A stretch of DNA of 64,000 bases from Gramella sp. MT6. Its GTDB lineage: Bacteria; Bacteroidota; Bacteroidia; Flavobacteriales; Flavobacteriaceae. The notes below the pieces were generated by a model. That model saw only the letters and a program-made list of their open reading frames with translations, searched no databases and was not told the origin of the DNA. Positions 41,845 to 51,244 of the stretch are shown here, one piece after another. Positions within the stretch are counted from its first letter, which is position 1. Each line of letters begins with the position of its first letter. The stretch covers positions 3,250,501 through 3,314,500 of the forward strand of contig NZ_CP048410.1 in NCBI RefSeq assembly GCF_019357415.1, written 5' to 3'. The position numbers and the translations under genes are program-made.

Positions 41845-42699
41845 CTATTTATTTTTCAATTCAATTTCTAAAATATTCGCAGGGTCGCTCCCAGCTTCAT
41901 TCGAAATATAGAGGCTGCCTTCTGGTTTAAAAGTGAGACCTTCCGGCTGATTAAATTCATCTTTACTTAAGGCATACACACTTTTAAATTTTCCGCCTGC
42001 ATCCATAATGAGCAACCTGGGATCTTTGGCATCCAGAAGATAGATTTCACCAGTTTCAGGATGGATTTCAATTTCTGAAGGGCGGAATTTTTTACTCATT
42101 TTCTTTTCGGAATTATTCAGAAGCTTGTCTTTCATATTTAACTTAAAAACGGGCGTTTTAGCCAGTTCTTTATTTTTTAGATTAAATGCATATACCCCCT
42201 TGTATTCTTCGCTATCGTTTTCCTTATCCTTAATAGCCAGCATTAGGCGGTTATTTGATTTATCTAGGCAGAGTCCTTCCACATTATGGGCTTCCGTTAA
42301 AAAAGTTTCAAATTTGAAGGTCTTTGGATCCTCGCTATCAAAATTTGAGATTTCAAAAATAGTTCCGTCATTGCGCACCACGTAAGCGGTGTTTCCATTG
42401 ATGGCAAGACCTTCATAATCGCCGGCATCGGCAAAATCTATTCTCTTTTCAATTTCAGAAGTTTCAAGATTATAGATAAAGACGATCCCGTCTTCATCCT
42501 GGACACATGCAATTCTATTTTGATCCAGCCATTCTATTCCGGAAACTTCATCTAGAATTTTGGGAAGTTCCCATTTAGACTCAATTTTATACTCGTATTT
42601 TTTTTCTTTGGAAAGTGTTGCTTTACGATCAAATGAAAAAATCAATCCACCCGCAAAAACAACAACTCCCAGTACGATCAATACAGCTGACTTATTCAT
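41845..42699 (-). CDS. SdiA-regulated-like beta-propeller protein
   Basis: A 284-residue protein with an N-terminal membrane anchor (residues 4-22). The rest (LPKILDEVSGIEWLDQNRIA, GDYEGLAINGNTAYVVRNDG, HNVEGLCLDKSNNRLMLAIK, FRPSEIEIHPETGEIYLLDA) is an NHL-like propeller of the SdiA-regulated type. It faces the periplasm. Function is unknown. It is transcribed leftward with the DedA-like gene, and PepSY-like gene lies just upstream. Confidence 0.85.
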   Translation of the reverse strand: MNKSAVLIVLGVVVFAGGLIFSFDRKATLSKEKKYEYKIESKWELPKILDEVSGIEWLDQNRIACVQDEDGIVFIYNLETSEIEKRIDFADAGDYEGLAINGNTAYVVRNDGTIFEISNFDSEDPKTFKFETFLTEAHNVEGLCLDKSNNRLMLAIKDKENDSEEYKGVYAFNLKNKELAKTPVFKLNMKDKLLNNSEKKMSKKFRPSEIEIHPETGEIYLLDAKDPRLLIMDAGGKFKSVYALSKDEFNQPEGLTFKPEGSLYISNEAGSDPANILEIELKNK

Positions 42700-42714
42700 G
42701 ATTTCATTTTATAA

Positions 42715-43161
42715 TTAATCCAAATATTCTATATCAGGATTCACCTCTCCGGAAACATTATAAACAGCCTGCTCATCCTTCAGCGTTCTTTCAAACTCTA
42801 CCTGATAATAAGTGACCCCGTCAATTATCAAAATTTCAGTATCGTCTATTTCATTAGACTCATACTTTGTGTTGATGATTTCTGTTATCGGTCCTGGCAA
42901 ATCAGATATTAAAATGTCATATTTATATTTGAGTAAATTCCCATCATTGCTAAGAATGGCTGTGTGGTCTATATTATCAACTTCGAATTCCACTTCGTAA
43001 TCCTCCTGGAGTTTTTCCCATTCTACATCTGTAGCATCAGGGAATTCACGCTGAAAAGTATTTAATACTACTGAAGGTGTTTCAACATTGGGACTGTCGT
43101 CATTATCACAGGAAATGAACATACCTGCCAAAATCGCTGTCATTAAAATTATCCGTTTCAT
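42715..43161 (-). CDS. PepSY-like lipoprotein
   Basis: A 148-residue protein with a lipoprotein signal ending at Cys19 (GMFISCDND). The domain FPDATDVEWEKLQEDYEVEF is the PepSY-like/BLIP-like fold (DUF2874), common in Bacteroidetes periplasmic proteins. A homologue lies beyond the two-component genes at 45506. Confidence 0.85.
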   Translation of the reverse strand: MKRIILMTAILAGMFISCDNDDSPNVETPSVVLNTFQREFPDATDVEWEKLQEDYEVEFEVDNIDHTAILSNDGNLLKYKYDILISDLPGPITEIINTKYESNEIDDTEILIIDGVTYYQVEFERTLKDEQAVYNVSGEVNPDIEYLD

Positions 43162-43344
43162 ATTTTTATGATTTACATTTTTAAATTAAAACAAAGGTGT
43201 GACCCAAAACTGGAAAGAATTTGGAATAGAAAATTATGGCTTGGATACTTCGCCATCCGTAAAATGGACGCTTTGAAAAAATTTAAGAGTGGGAACTGGA
43301 AAGAATCAGAAATTCAATTCCTTGAGATAGATTTTAGAAAAGGT

Positions 43345-44613
43345 TTATTTCTTGGGAAACCCTACTTTAAAAATATGCTTTTCATCAAAGTGATATGACA
43401 GCGCGAGGTTATATTCGTCGGCTATGGCTTTTGAGATTGCCAGGCCAAGTCCGTTTGAATTTTTGTCCCTTATTTTATAAAGCCGGGTAAATAATTTTTC
43501 CTTTTTAAGTTCTTTATTTTCCGAAAAATTGGAAATATTGACTATGCTATTATCAGTTTTAATTTCAATCTTACTTCCGCTTTCACCATGAAAAATGGCA
43601 TTTTTAATGAGGTTGGTGAAAAGAATAATTGCTAGATCCTTGTTCATTTCAAATTCTATCGCTTCCTTTAGATCCATAACCACCTCCATATTTTTATGCC
43701 TTGAAAAATCTGAAAAGTCATCCACCAGATTTTCGATAATGGTATTTATAGACACTCTTTCTTCGGCAACAAACTGCTGATTTTCAATTTTACTTAATAG
43801 CAATAAAGATTTATTAAATCGGGTTAAACGCTCCAGGTTATTAAGTACCGCAGCGATTTGCTTTAGTTCATCCTCGTTTAGCTCGTTGTTTTCAATATAT
43901 AATTCCAGTTTATTAATACTAATTGCCAAAGGGGTCTGTAACTCGTGGGAGGCATTTTCAATAAACTGCTTTTGCCCGGTAAAACTATCTTTGGATTTTT
44001 GCAATAGCTGCTGAATTTGCTTATTAAGCAAATTGAATTCTTCAATAGAAGTTTTTTCGACCTTTATATTTTCATCTTTTTCAATATTGAAATTTTTAAG
44101 CTCACTTATAAGCTTATAAAAAGGGTTCCATACTTTTTTTAGCACAATGTTATTCAGAAGAATAATAGAAAATATTAGTCCTAAATATAACCACAGCAGA
44201 GAATACAACAGGTCTTCAATAAGATCGTCCTCCTCTACCATGGAGGTAATCACCTTTAACTTATAATATTCCCCATTTTGCTGAAAAACACTTTCCAGTA
44301 AGCGTACGGGTTCAAAATCTTCTTCATTATGCATATACATTAAGGTGTCGCGATAATTGTCCTTGAGGTTTTGAACATTTTCTAATTCCACTTTTTTAAT
44401 AGTATAATAGCCTTCCCCGAACTCATTTTTCTCTAAAATAGCAGCATCTTCTTTCACACGACGTATCACCAACATTTTCTGGTTTTCAAGTCCATCATCC
44501 ATGCTATCATATATTTCATCCAGCATTTCAAAATAGAATAAAACAGCCCATACTGAAAGCAAGATCAAAAGGATAATTGCAAAATACCGGGTGGTATAAT
44601 TCAGCAGTTTCAT
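43345..44613 (-). CDS. Sensor histidine kinase of an OmpR-type pair
   Basis: A 422-residue membrane kinase. Two membrane helices (residues 7-29 and about 138-155) flank a periplasmic sensor. The H-box FIENASHELQTPLAISINKL, N-box LFTNLIKNAIFHG and G-box SNGLGLAISKAIADEY are seen. Its ATG overlaps the response-regulator stop by four bases. Confidence 0.93.
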   Translation of the reverse strand: MKLLNYTTRYFAIILLILLSVWAVLFYFEMLDEIYDSMDDGLENQKMLVIRRVKEDAAILEKNEFGEGYYTIKKVELENVQNLKDNYRDTLMYMHNEEDFEPVRLLESVFQQNGEYYKLKVITSMVEEDDLIEDLLYSLLWLYLGLIFSIILLNNIVLKKVWNPFYKLISELKNFNIEKDENIKVEKTSIEEFNLLNKQIQQLLQKSKDSFTGQKQFIENASHELQTPLAISINKLELYIENNELNEDELKQIAAVLNNLERLTRFNKSLLLLSKIENQQFVAEERVSINTIIENLVDDFSDFSRHKNMEVVMDLKEAIEFEMNKDLAIILFTNLIKNAIFHGESGSKIEIKTDNSIVNISNFSENKELKKEKLFTRLYKIRDKNSNGLGLAISKAIADEYNLALSYHFDEKHIFKVGFPKK

Positions 44614-45287
44614 AAGCCTATTAATTTGTATCCAATTCCATAAACGGCTTTAATTTCAATTTCTGCGTTTTGTTCATTCAGCTTTTTTCGCAAGTTTTTT
44701 ATTTGCGAATAGATAAATTCAAAATTATCTGACTGGTCAATATAATCGCCCCAAACATGCTCGGCAAGCGCCGATTTATTGACCAAGCGGTCTTTGTTGG
44801 TGGCAAGGTACATCAGGATATCAAATTCTTTTCTGTTTAAAGTGATTTCAGTTTTATCAATAGACACCACATGTTTATCCATATCTATAGAAACATTTCC
44901 GATTTGCAGAATATTGGAACCTTCCAATTTTTTCCGCCTTAAAACCGCATTGATCCTGGCATGTAATTCTGCCATATGAAAAGGTTTGGGCAAATAATCA
45001 TCGGCGCCCAGATCCAGTCCCTTAATTTTATCGTCCAGGGAATCTTTAGCTGAAACTATGATCACACTGTCTAAAATTCCTTTATTTTTTAACTCCTTAA
45101 GAATCTGAAACCCATCCCCATCGGGCAGAGAGATATCCAGTAAAATACAATCATATTCGTAAACACCAATTTTCGAAAAAGCTTCCCTGTAACTGCTAGC
45201 TGTTTCCACCACAAATTCTTCTTTTTCTAGAGAATTCTGCATGTTTTCGAGCATTTCCTGTTCGTCTTCTATAATTAGTATTTTCAT
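44610..45287 (-). CDS. OmpR-family response regulator
   Basis: A 225-residue regulator. The receiver has acidic residues in LIIEDEQEM and phosphoacceptor Asp in CILLDISLPDGDGF, and the conserved Lys in YLPKPFHMAEL. The winged-helix output has NRKEFDILMYLATNKDRLVN and YSQIKNLRKKL, YGIGYKL. The pair is divergent from the PepSY-like gene at 45506, which may be its target. Confidence 0.95.
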   Translation of the reverse strand: MKILIIEDEQEMLENMQNSLEKEEFVVETASSYREAFSKIGVYEYDCILLDISLPDGDGFQILKELKNKGILDSVIIVSAKDSLDDKIKGLDLGADDYLPKPFHMAELHARINAVLRRKKLEGSNILQIGNVSIDMDKHVVSIDKTEITLNRKEFDILMYLATNKDRLVNKSALAEHVWGDYIDQSDNFEFIYSQIKNLRKKLNEQNAEIEIKAVYGIGYKLIGL

Positions 45288-45505
45288 GTTCTGCAGCTTT
45301 GGAGCTAAAATACGTTCGAAATCTAGAAAGATTTGGGAATTACAATTTTAAACATTCCTAATTTTTTCCAGTTTTGGTGCTTTTATTTGTGTCAAAATCA
45401 AAAACCTCACGGAAAGTCCAAGAGATTTGAATTTGAATTAATTTAAAAATACGAGGTAAGCCTCGGGAATCAAACCCCTCAATGAGGGTTAAAAATAAGA
45501 AAGAT

Positions 45506-45943
45506 ATGAAAAGTTTAAAAGTAGCTGCACTTGCCTTACTTGCAACTGCAACAGTAAGTGCCCAGGATTTAAAAAAGGAGGAAGTCCCATCTGATTTGAT
45601 GTCTAATTTCGAAAAAGAGTACGCTAACGCTACAGATGTAGAATGGGAAAAAGAAGACGAATTGTACAAAGTGGAATTTGACATGGACCGCAACGAATAT
45701 GAGCTTTGGTATGATGCATCCGGGAGAATGACCAAAATAGAAAAAGAATTGAAGGTTACAGAATTGCCTCAAGCTATTAAATCTAAAATCAGTAGCTCTT
45801 ACGCTTCATATAAAATTGATGATATTGAAATCAAGGAAGAAAATGAAAAAACTACCTATGAAGTTGAACTAGAAGATGGTAGAAAAGAAATAACTGTGAT
45901 TTTCGACGAATCCGGTTCTGTAATCAAGGAGTTTGAAGATTAG
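45506..45943 (+). CDS. PepSY-like exported protein
   Basis: A 145-residue protein starting at the ATG at 45506; an upstream ATG at 45482 would put eight extra residues before the signal peptide (SLKVAALALLATATVSAQ). Two PepSY-like repeats, FEKEYANATDVEWEKEDELY and ITVIFDESGSVIKEFED end it. It is divergent from the two-component genes and has a strong terminator at 45969. Confidence 0.88.
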   Translation: MKSLKVAALALLATATVSAQDLKKEEVPSDLMSNFEKEYANATDVEWEKEDELYKVEFDMDRNEYELWYDASGRMTKIEKELKVTELPQAIKSKISSSYASYKIDDIEIKEENEKTTYEVELEDGRKEITVIFDESGSVIKEFED

Positions 45944-45968
45944 AAAAGATCAAGAACAATTTAGTTTT

Positions 45969-45997
45969 AAAGGCTCAAGTAATTTGAGCCTTTTTTT
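45969..45997 (+). terminator. Rho-independent terminator
   Basis: AAAGGCTCAA at 45969-45978 and TTGAGCCTTT at 45984-45993 form a perfect 10-bp stem with a 5-nt loop, followed by a run of T. It ends the PepSY-like gene. Confidence 0.9.
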
Positions 45998-46096
45998 ATT
46001 GGTTAAAAGAAGATTTTTACTTGCCGTTTAAAAATTATAAACTACCCCTAATATTAAATGATTTGTAAATTTGCATAATACCAAATCTTACCCCTT

Positions 46097-47377
46097 TTGA
46101 AAACAAAGAACAAGCGGAAACTAATTACCTATCTAAATATTTTAGATCAGCCCTTAAAGTTTAATCCTTTTCTATTCAGCAGAACATTTTTTCTCTGGGC
46201 ACTTCTAGGTATTCTTGGCGGACTTATTTCCGGTACTTATTGGATTATACTAGAATTTTTAACCCATGGCTTGGCTTTTTTTGATGGCTGGCTGGTGATC
46301 CCTACAATGGCGGTTGCCGGGCTTCTGGCCGGTTTTATTATTCATGTTATTGGAGATCCGGGGGAAATCCATTTAATCGTCAATAATATCAGGTTTAATA
46401 AAGGTAAACTAGATCCAAAAAACAATCCGTCTATGGTGCTTTCATCTTTACTTTGTGTGGCTTCTGGCGGTAGCCTTGGACCCGAAGCTCCTTTAGTACA
46501 GGTAACGGGATCTACCGGAACCTGGCTTGGGAGAGTATTGAGAATGAAAGGTGAAGAGCTTCGGTCTATGAGTATAGCCGGGATGGCTTCAGGCTTTACT
46601 GCTTTATTTGGAGCTCCCTTGGGAGGAAGTTTGTTTTCATTGGAAATTTTGCATCACAAACATGCCGTAGAATATTACAAAGCAATCATTCCAGCCTTTG
46701 TGGCCAGTTGCTTCAGCTATATTATATTCGCGTTAATCATACATTTAGGACTTGGTCCAATTTGGGACCTACCCTCTTATGAAATGCAGGATAAATTTGA
46801 TTTTGTCTATGCGATCCTTTTTGGCGTGGCGGGAACCATCATTGCCTGGACTTTTATTTTCTGTACTAAAATTTTAAAAATTGCTTTTCAAAAAATTAAT
46901 TTTCCTATATATATCAAAACCTTAATAGGTGGGGTGATTTTAGGAGTAATTGCTTTCTATTATCCGCTCACCCGTTACTTCGGACACCATCAGATAAATG
47001 ACCTCCTCCTGAATAATCTCTCCCTACAGTTCCTTCTTGCGATATTAGTTTTTAAAATAATTGCCATTGCTGTTACCGTAACTTCCGGATGGCGTGGAGG
47101 ATTTATTATTCCATTATTTTTTACTGGGGCTACATTAGGATTGATTATTCACCATTTATTTCCTGAAACTAATTTGTCCCTGGCAGTAATTACCTGCATG
47201 GCAGCAATAAATTCTTGCGTTACAAGAACTCCCATGAGTACCACAATCCTACTAGCTACTCTTACAGGCTTCACCTACTTTATCCCTATATTGTTTGCTA
47301 GTTTAACAGGATATTTTCTAGCTCCCAGAATACCATTTATAGGTTCACAAATGGAAAAACCATTATACTTAGAATAA
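46097..47377 (+). CDS. ClC-family chloride channel or transporter
   Basis: A 426-residue membrane protein from a TTG start at 46097. The ClC motifs are seen: ASGGSLGPEAPLVQVTGSTG, FGAPLGGSLFSLEILHHKHA, and GWRGGFIIPLFFTGATLG. It moves chloride or other anions, perhaps coupled to protons. Conserved Glu is in the GPEAP motif. It stands alone on the plus strand. Confidence 0.92.
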   Translation: MKTKNKRKLITYLNILDQPLKFNPFLFSRTFFLWALLGILGGLISGTYWIILEFLTHGLAFFDGWLVIPTMAVAGLLAGFIIHVIGDPGEIHLIVNNIRFNKGKLDPKNNPSMVLSSLLCVASGGSLGPEAPLVQVTGSTGTWLGRVLRMKGEELRSMSIAGMASGFTALFGAPLGGSLFSLEILHHKHAVEYYKAIIPAFVASCFSYIIFALIIHLGLGPIWDLPSYEMQDKFDFVYAILFGVAGTIIAWTFIFCTKILKIAFQKINFPIYIKTLIGGVILGVIAFYYPLTRYFGHHQINDLLLNNLSLQFLLAILVFKIIAIAVTVTSGWRGGFIIPLFFTGATLGLIIHHLFPETNLSLAVITCMAAINSCVTRTPMSTTILLATLTGFTYFIPILFASLTGYFLAPRIPFIGSQMEKPLYLE

Positions 47378-47443
47378 TCAGCAATTAATGAACATTAAAA
47401 AAATACTCAATAAAATTTGATTGTAGTTTTCTCGAAAATTTTA

Positions 47444-47935
47444 TTAAAAATTAATTACACTATCCAAAGCATCATCTGCATCGCGATGAATAAAATTGGT
47501 CTGATAATTTAAAGTTGTTTTTAAGTCACTATGTCTATATAATTTCTGTAGCATTAAAGGGTGGATTCTATCCCCTGCAATATTTCCGAAACTATGACGG
47601 GCAATATGATTCGATAATGTTTTATTAATATTACAAAGTTTGGCTATTTTTTTAAATAATTATTGAGGAGTTTAGTAGTGCTTTTTGTCCGAGTATAAAT
47701 TTATTCAGCTTGAGTTTGATCTACATCCCTTAAAAAGGGAAATAAATATCCATTATTGATTTTTTTATCCGGCCTATAATAATCAATGATAGTCTTAGCC
47801 TTATCAGGAATTTTAAGGCTTAATGGCTTACCATTTTTTTCCATTACATAATATAGACGGTTATCCTTGAAGTCTGACCATTTTAATTTAATTACGTCTC
47901 AGATTCGCATTCCGTTAATATAAAAAGAAAACAAC
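47444..47935 (-). pseudogene. 3' part of a second tyrosine integrase gene, broken
   Basis: It aligns along its length with the 3' part of the integrase at 11702-13033, from the stop codon through the catalytic Arg motif. It has a one-base deletion near 47655 and a TCA-to-TGA stop in the GMRISDV motif. Similarity ends abruptly at 47935, and unrelated ICE sequence follows. It is a truncated, inactive paralogue in the same orientation as the intact copy. Confidence 0.9.
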
Positions 47936-47965
47936 GGATAAATTCAGTATAGCTCACCAAACTTC

Positions 47966-48622
47966 TCACTTCCTTTTATCAGGAGTATTCTGCTCAAAGG
48001 CTATTAGATTAAATAATTCGCGCATTCTACTTCTTACCCGTTCTCCATATTTCTCTTCTAACTCATCGGCGTTCAGGTTTGTTGTGCCATGAGTTTTTAA
48101 AGGTGTATGTAAAAATAATTCATATCTGGAAAGCAGAATTTCTCCGATTACATTACAATCTTTTCCATAGTGTCTTCCAATCGGTTCAACTCCCATATCG
48201 TCAAAACAGAAAACACCGCTTTCTCCATAATCCTCAATTGTTTTGTATCCCAGGTGATTAAAAGCGAATACGATGTTCCTACAGGGCATTACTGCATATT
48301 TTCGCTGGTGAGGCACCAGGTTTGGTAAAAGCTTCATGAGGCTGGTCTTTCCACAACCTACAGGCCCTGAGAGCAGCAAACCTTTGTTAGGATCTATTTC
48401 ATATTTTTTACAGTTAATAGGATCTTTGATGAAATAAGAGCAAAGTTTAAGAAGTATTTCTTTGTCCCCCTTGTAGATCTTGAACCGTTTTCCAAACAGC
48501 AATTTCCCTTTGGCACCGAGATAAACCAAGATCTTTGGAAAATCATATTTTACAGATTGCCCGTCGAATTTGCCCAGCGAATATTCCACGCCACCTTCCA
48601 TGATTTTAGAGGGGTTCTCCAT
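47966..48622 (-). CDS. P-loop ATPase of the mobile element, DnaC/IstB-like
   Basis: A 218-residue ATPase. Walker A is in LLSGPVGCGKTSLMKLLPN and the acidic motif in CFDDMGVEP. The rest LKTHGTTNLNADELEEKYGE fits an AAA+ helicase loader. It overlaps the upstream gene by 17 bp. It is likely involved in replication of the excised element. Confidence 0.75.
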   Translation of the reverse strand: MENPSKIMEGGVEYSLGKFDGQSVKYDFPKILVYLGAKGKLLFGKRFKIYKGDKEILLKLCSYFIKDPINCKKYEIDPNKGLLLSGPVGCGKTSLMKLLPNLVPHQRKYAVMPCRNIVFAFNHLGYKTIEDYGESGVFCFDDMGVEPIGRHYGKDCNVIGEILLSRYELFLHTPLKTHGTTNLNADELEEKYGERVRSRMRELFNLIAFEQNTPDKRK

Positions 48623-49355
48623 AGTTCTTATTTTTAGATGTTTTTAGATTTTCGTCCTTTAAAGAATTTAGCTTTTGTTTTTCTTTTTTCACTTTGCCTA
48701 TAGATTTGCTACTTTCTATCCAACTTAAAGCTAAAGCTTTCCAGTTATAAACTGGTTGCTTATCGCCTGTATGCCAATGATGAGACTCATAGTACTCGAA
48801 AAATGTTTTTGCATAATTAGCATCAGATCCCATTTTTTTAAAAAAAATTAAAACAGCCTTCCTGTTTGGTGGTTTATAATGTTTATTCTGTTTATTAATG
48901 TTTATATTAGATACCAGCGCTTGTCCAATTTTGGGATGGTATGAGTTTAGTACTTTATCATCTATGGAATTGTAGTGTTCCGCAACTTGATCTGAAATTG
49001 GATCGTAGTGTTCCGCAACTTGATCTAAAATGGGATTGTAGGGTCCCGCTACAGTATCATCAGTAGGTAAAAATACGATCATCTTAACTTTACTGCCTTT
49101 AAAAGGATTGTTTGACGGAAAGTAGGTGAGATAATTCCAGGAGTGTAAATCTGTGATGCATCTGTGGTAAGTTGTTGGTGAACCGATCTTTGCTATTTGC
49201 ATCATTTCTTTGCGGTTCACAAAAAATTCATTGGTGAATCTGCATACATTCCATGTCTGGAACAGAGCCATATACAAACTAATATGTGACGGATTGAGGC
49301 GTTGATCATGGTAGAAATTTTCAAACGCCGCAGTAAGTAATTTAATATAGTTCAT
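48606..49355 (-). CDS. Replication-type protein with internal repeats
   Basis: A 249-residue protein with an N-terminal winged-helix-like region (LSLYMALFQTWNVCRF-like, MMQIAKIGSPTTYHRCITDL) that resembles replication initiators of Bacteroidetes elements. A 12-residue unit repeats in the middle (ILDQVAEHYDP, ISDQVAEHYNS, IDDKVLNSYHP). The C-terminal part is helical (KKMGSDANYAKTFFEYYESH). Its stop region overlaps the ATPase gene. Family assignment is tentative. Confidence 0.6.
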   Translation of the reverse strand: MNYIKLLTAAFENFYHDQRLNPSHISLYMALFQTWNVCRFTNEFFVNRKEMMQIAKIGSPTTYHRCITDLHSWNYLTYFPSNNPFKGSKVKMIVFLPTDDTVAGPYNPILDQVAEHYDPISDQVAEHYNSIDDKVLNSYHPKIGQALVSNININKQNKHYKPPNRKAVLIFFKKMGSDANYAKTFFEYYESHHWHTGDKQPVYNWKALALSWIESSKSIGKVKKEKQKLNSLKDENLKTSKNKNYGEPL

Positions 49356-49358
49356 AGC

Positions 49359-49652
49359 CTAAAAATTAAAATTGTGCTGCACCCGGTTCTCTTCCATAAT
49401 TTGTTGAATTTCCTGGGCGTCATAATAAATGATCCCGCCTATTTTAGTGTAGGGAAGTGTACCATTGATTCGAAGATTTTGTAACGTCCCAGGGCTGATT
49501 TGTAGAAGGTCCATGACTTCAGACGATTTCAAGTATCGTTTAAGAGTTAACTGGGTATTTTGCTTAGAAAGAATACTTTTAAATTCTTCGAGCAATTCAA
49601 GTTTAAATTCTCTTAGGTCATCTGTGGTGATAATATTGCTTGCCATAATCAA
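49359..49652 (-). CDS. Helix-turn-helix, excisionase-like protein
   Basis: A 97-residue protein whose centre, YLKSSEVMDLLQISPGTLQN and the LRINGTLPYTKIGGIIYYDA stretch, is a MerR/excisionase-type HTH. It probably helps excision and controls the element. It is followed 3 bp by the replication-type gene on the same strand. Confidence 0.85.
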   Translation of the reverse strand: MIMASNIITTDDLREFKLELLEEFKSILSKQNTQLTLKRYLKSSEVMDLLQISPGTLQNLRINGTLPYTKIGGIIYYDAQEIQQIMEENRVQHNFNF

Positions 49653-49945
49653 AGGGTTTTAAAGGAAGAGGCTACCAAATGGTTAAAACTTTTTAATTGA
49701 TAGCCCCTAACATAGATTGACTTTCGTTGTACAAAATTGTGGAGTTTTACCGAATAAAAATCACAAGATGACCGGACTCCGGTTAAAATTTAACAGTGAA
49801 CAAATAGCACTAAATCAGAGGGTTTAAAATGAAATTTAGCTGAAATTTTCATCTTAATGAGTCCATTATTTATGATTTCAAGTTGAAAATAAAAAAACCG
49901 GAGATGGACCGTATACGGTCGTTTTTTAACAAAAAAAAAGAAGTG
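49653..49945. promoter_or_regulatory. Spacer with two palindromes
   Basis: GACCGTATACGGTC at 49907-49920 is a perfect 14-bp palindrome followed by a T-run. ACCGGA-C-TCCGGT at 49771-49783 is a second palindrome. They may be binding sites for the excisionase or a regulator, or a terminator for the RteC-like gene (whose 3' end is at 49946). No gene is seen. Confidence 0.45.
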
Positions 49946-50785
49946 TTAGATCTCCCTCATTCGGGAAGATAGATTGAAGGACAATTCATCTAAAAATTGT
50001 GTTTGGCTCTTTTTCCTGGATTTTAATTCTGTGAAAGTTTTGTACATATCTGCATTATCGAAGTCATAAACATTTTGAAAAAAACTTGCAATGTCTTTGA
50101 GGTCCACTCTGCCCCCATTAAAGGCTTTTTGCTCATGTAGCGCATATATGAGTTCAATTAATGCTGCTTTACTTTCTGTCCATTCCAGCTTTTTCGCGAT
50201 ATTGATGTTAGCTTTATTGGAATCATTTATGTTTTCTAACTCTTTCTTCAAAAACCTTAAATACAGGCCGTTTGCGTTTAATTCACTTAATACTAAATCA
50301 TGAGAAGTACTGAAATTAAGATCTCTGAAATAGTGATGGGTTTTACAGGATAAGGAAAAATTATATTTTCTGGTGAAGTAGAACTCATCAAAATGATTGT
50401 GATTTAATTCCATGTATCGTGAGAATTCTGATTCGTGCTGAAAAAAATTATTGAGCCTATTTATTTCGAGTTCTATAAAATTTTCCTGGAATTTCTTTCC
50501 GCCTTTTGGAAAATTATTAAGGTAAGAGTACAGATTAGAATAGTAAACCAAGTAAGTTAAAGGGATTTGCTTTTGAACTTTAAAGAAAAGAATTTCGGAA
50601 GGAGTATCAGGAAAGCCATTCAAATAAATTTCCTTTCTATATTTTTCTAAAATATTTCGGCAATACTTAATTACTTCTAAGTAGATAGTATTCTTATTCA
50701 GGAAGGTTTCTTCAATTTCCTGGATTTCATTCTTCACCTCATTTTCAGTAACCAAAACCATAAATCGATATTTAAGGAATACCAC
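49946..50785 (-). CDS. RteC-family protein
   Basis: A 279-residue protein of the RteC type, seen in FYFTRKYNFSLSCKTHHYFR, KLEWTESKAALIELIYALHE, and KAFNGGRVDLKDIASFFQNV. RteC controls excision of Bacteroides conjugative transposons. The closeness to tra genes supports an ICE. It may take part in excision control here. Confidence 0.85.
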   Translation of the reverse strand: MVFLKYRFMVLVTENEVKNEIQEIEETFLNKNTIYLEVIKYCRNILEKYRKEIYLNGFPDTPSEILFFKVQKQIPLTYLVYYSNLYSYLNNFPKGGKKFQENFIELEINRLNNFFQHESEFSRYMELNHNHFDEFYFTRKYNFSLSCKTHHYFRDLNFSTSHDLVLSELNANGLYLRFLKKELENINDSNKANINIAKKLEWTESKAALIELIYALHEQKAFNGGRVDLKDIASFFQNVYDFDNADMYKTFTELKSRKKSQTQFLDELSFNLSSRMREI

Positions 50786-51244
50786 CTTAAATATCCTGCG
50801 ATTCAGTCACTTTTCATAAAATTAGAAATCTGGTTTTATAAACTGAAGGCCGGCATATATAAACGATTGGAGATACTTTTTATAATAAAATTAGAGGGAT
50901 TTGGTTAAAGGCTCATAATCCAGATTGGATTTGCCAAAACTGAAAATCTTACTAAAAAGGCGAATGGTTTCATTATAATCACCGGTAGTTTCATTCCCAT
51001 TTTGGAAATTCATATAATTAATTGGTACTTAAAAAACTTTTAATACCTAAAAAAATTATCCCCAATTAAAAATGGAATATTAGGATATAGAAATTATACT
51101 ATCCTAATTCAAAGTTATTAATGTTTGTAAAATTGTTTACAATCTTACTTCTAGTTTTTAACATAAATAAAATTTAAACTAGGTTTTTTTCATTGTTCCC
51201 ACCGGTCAGAAAGCTAGATTCTCCCTCCTATGTTTACAATTTTT
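50786..51244. other. Non-coding spacer
   Basis: AT-rich sequence between two leftward genes, with the promoter of the RteC-like gene at its left side. No convincing ORF or strong hairpin was seen. Confidence 0.4.

Noticed and set aside
43168..43398. Plus-strand 76-codon ORF between the PepSY-like and kinase genes
   Set aside because: No start context or family, and its 3' part overlaps the kinase gene in antisense.
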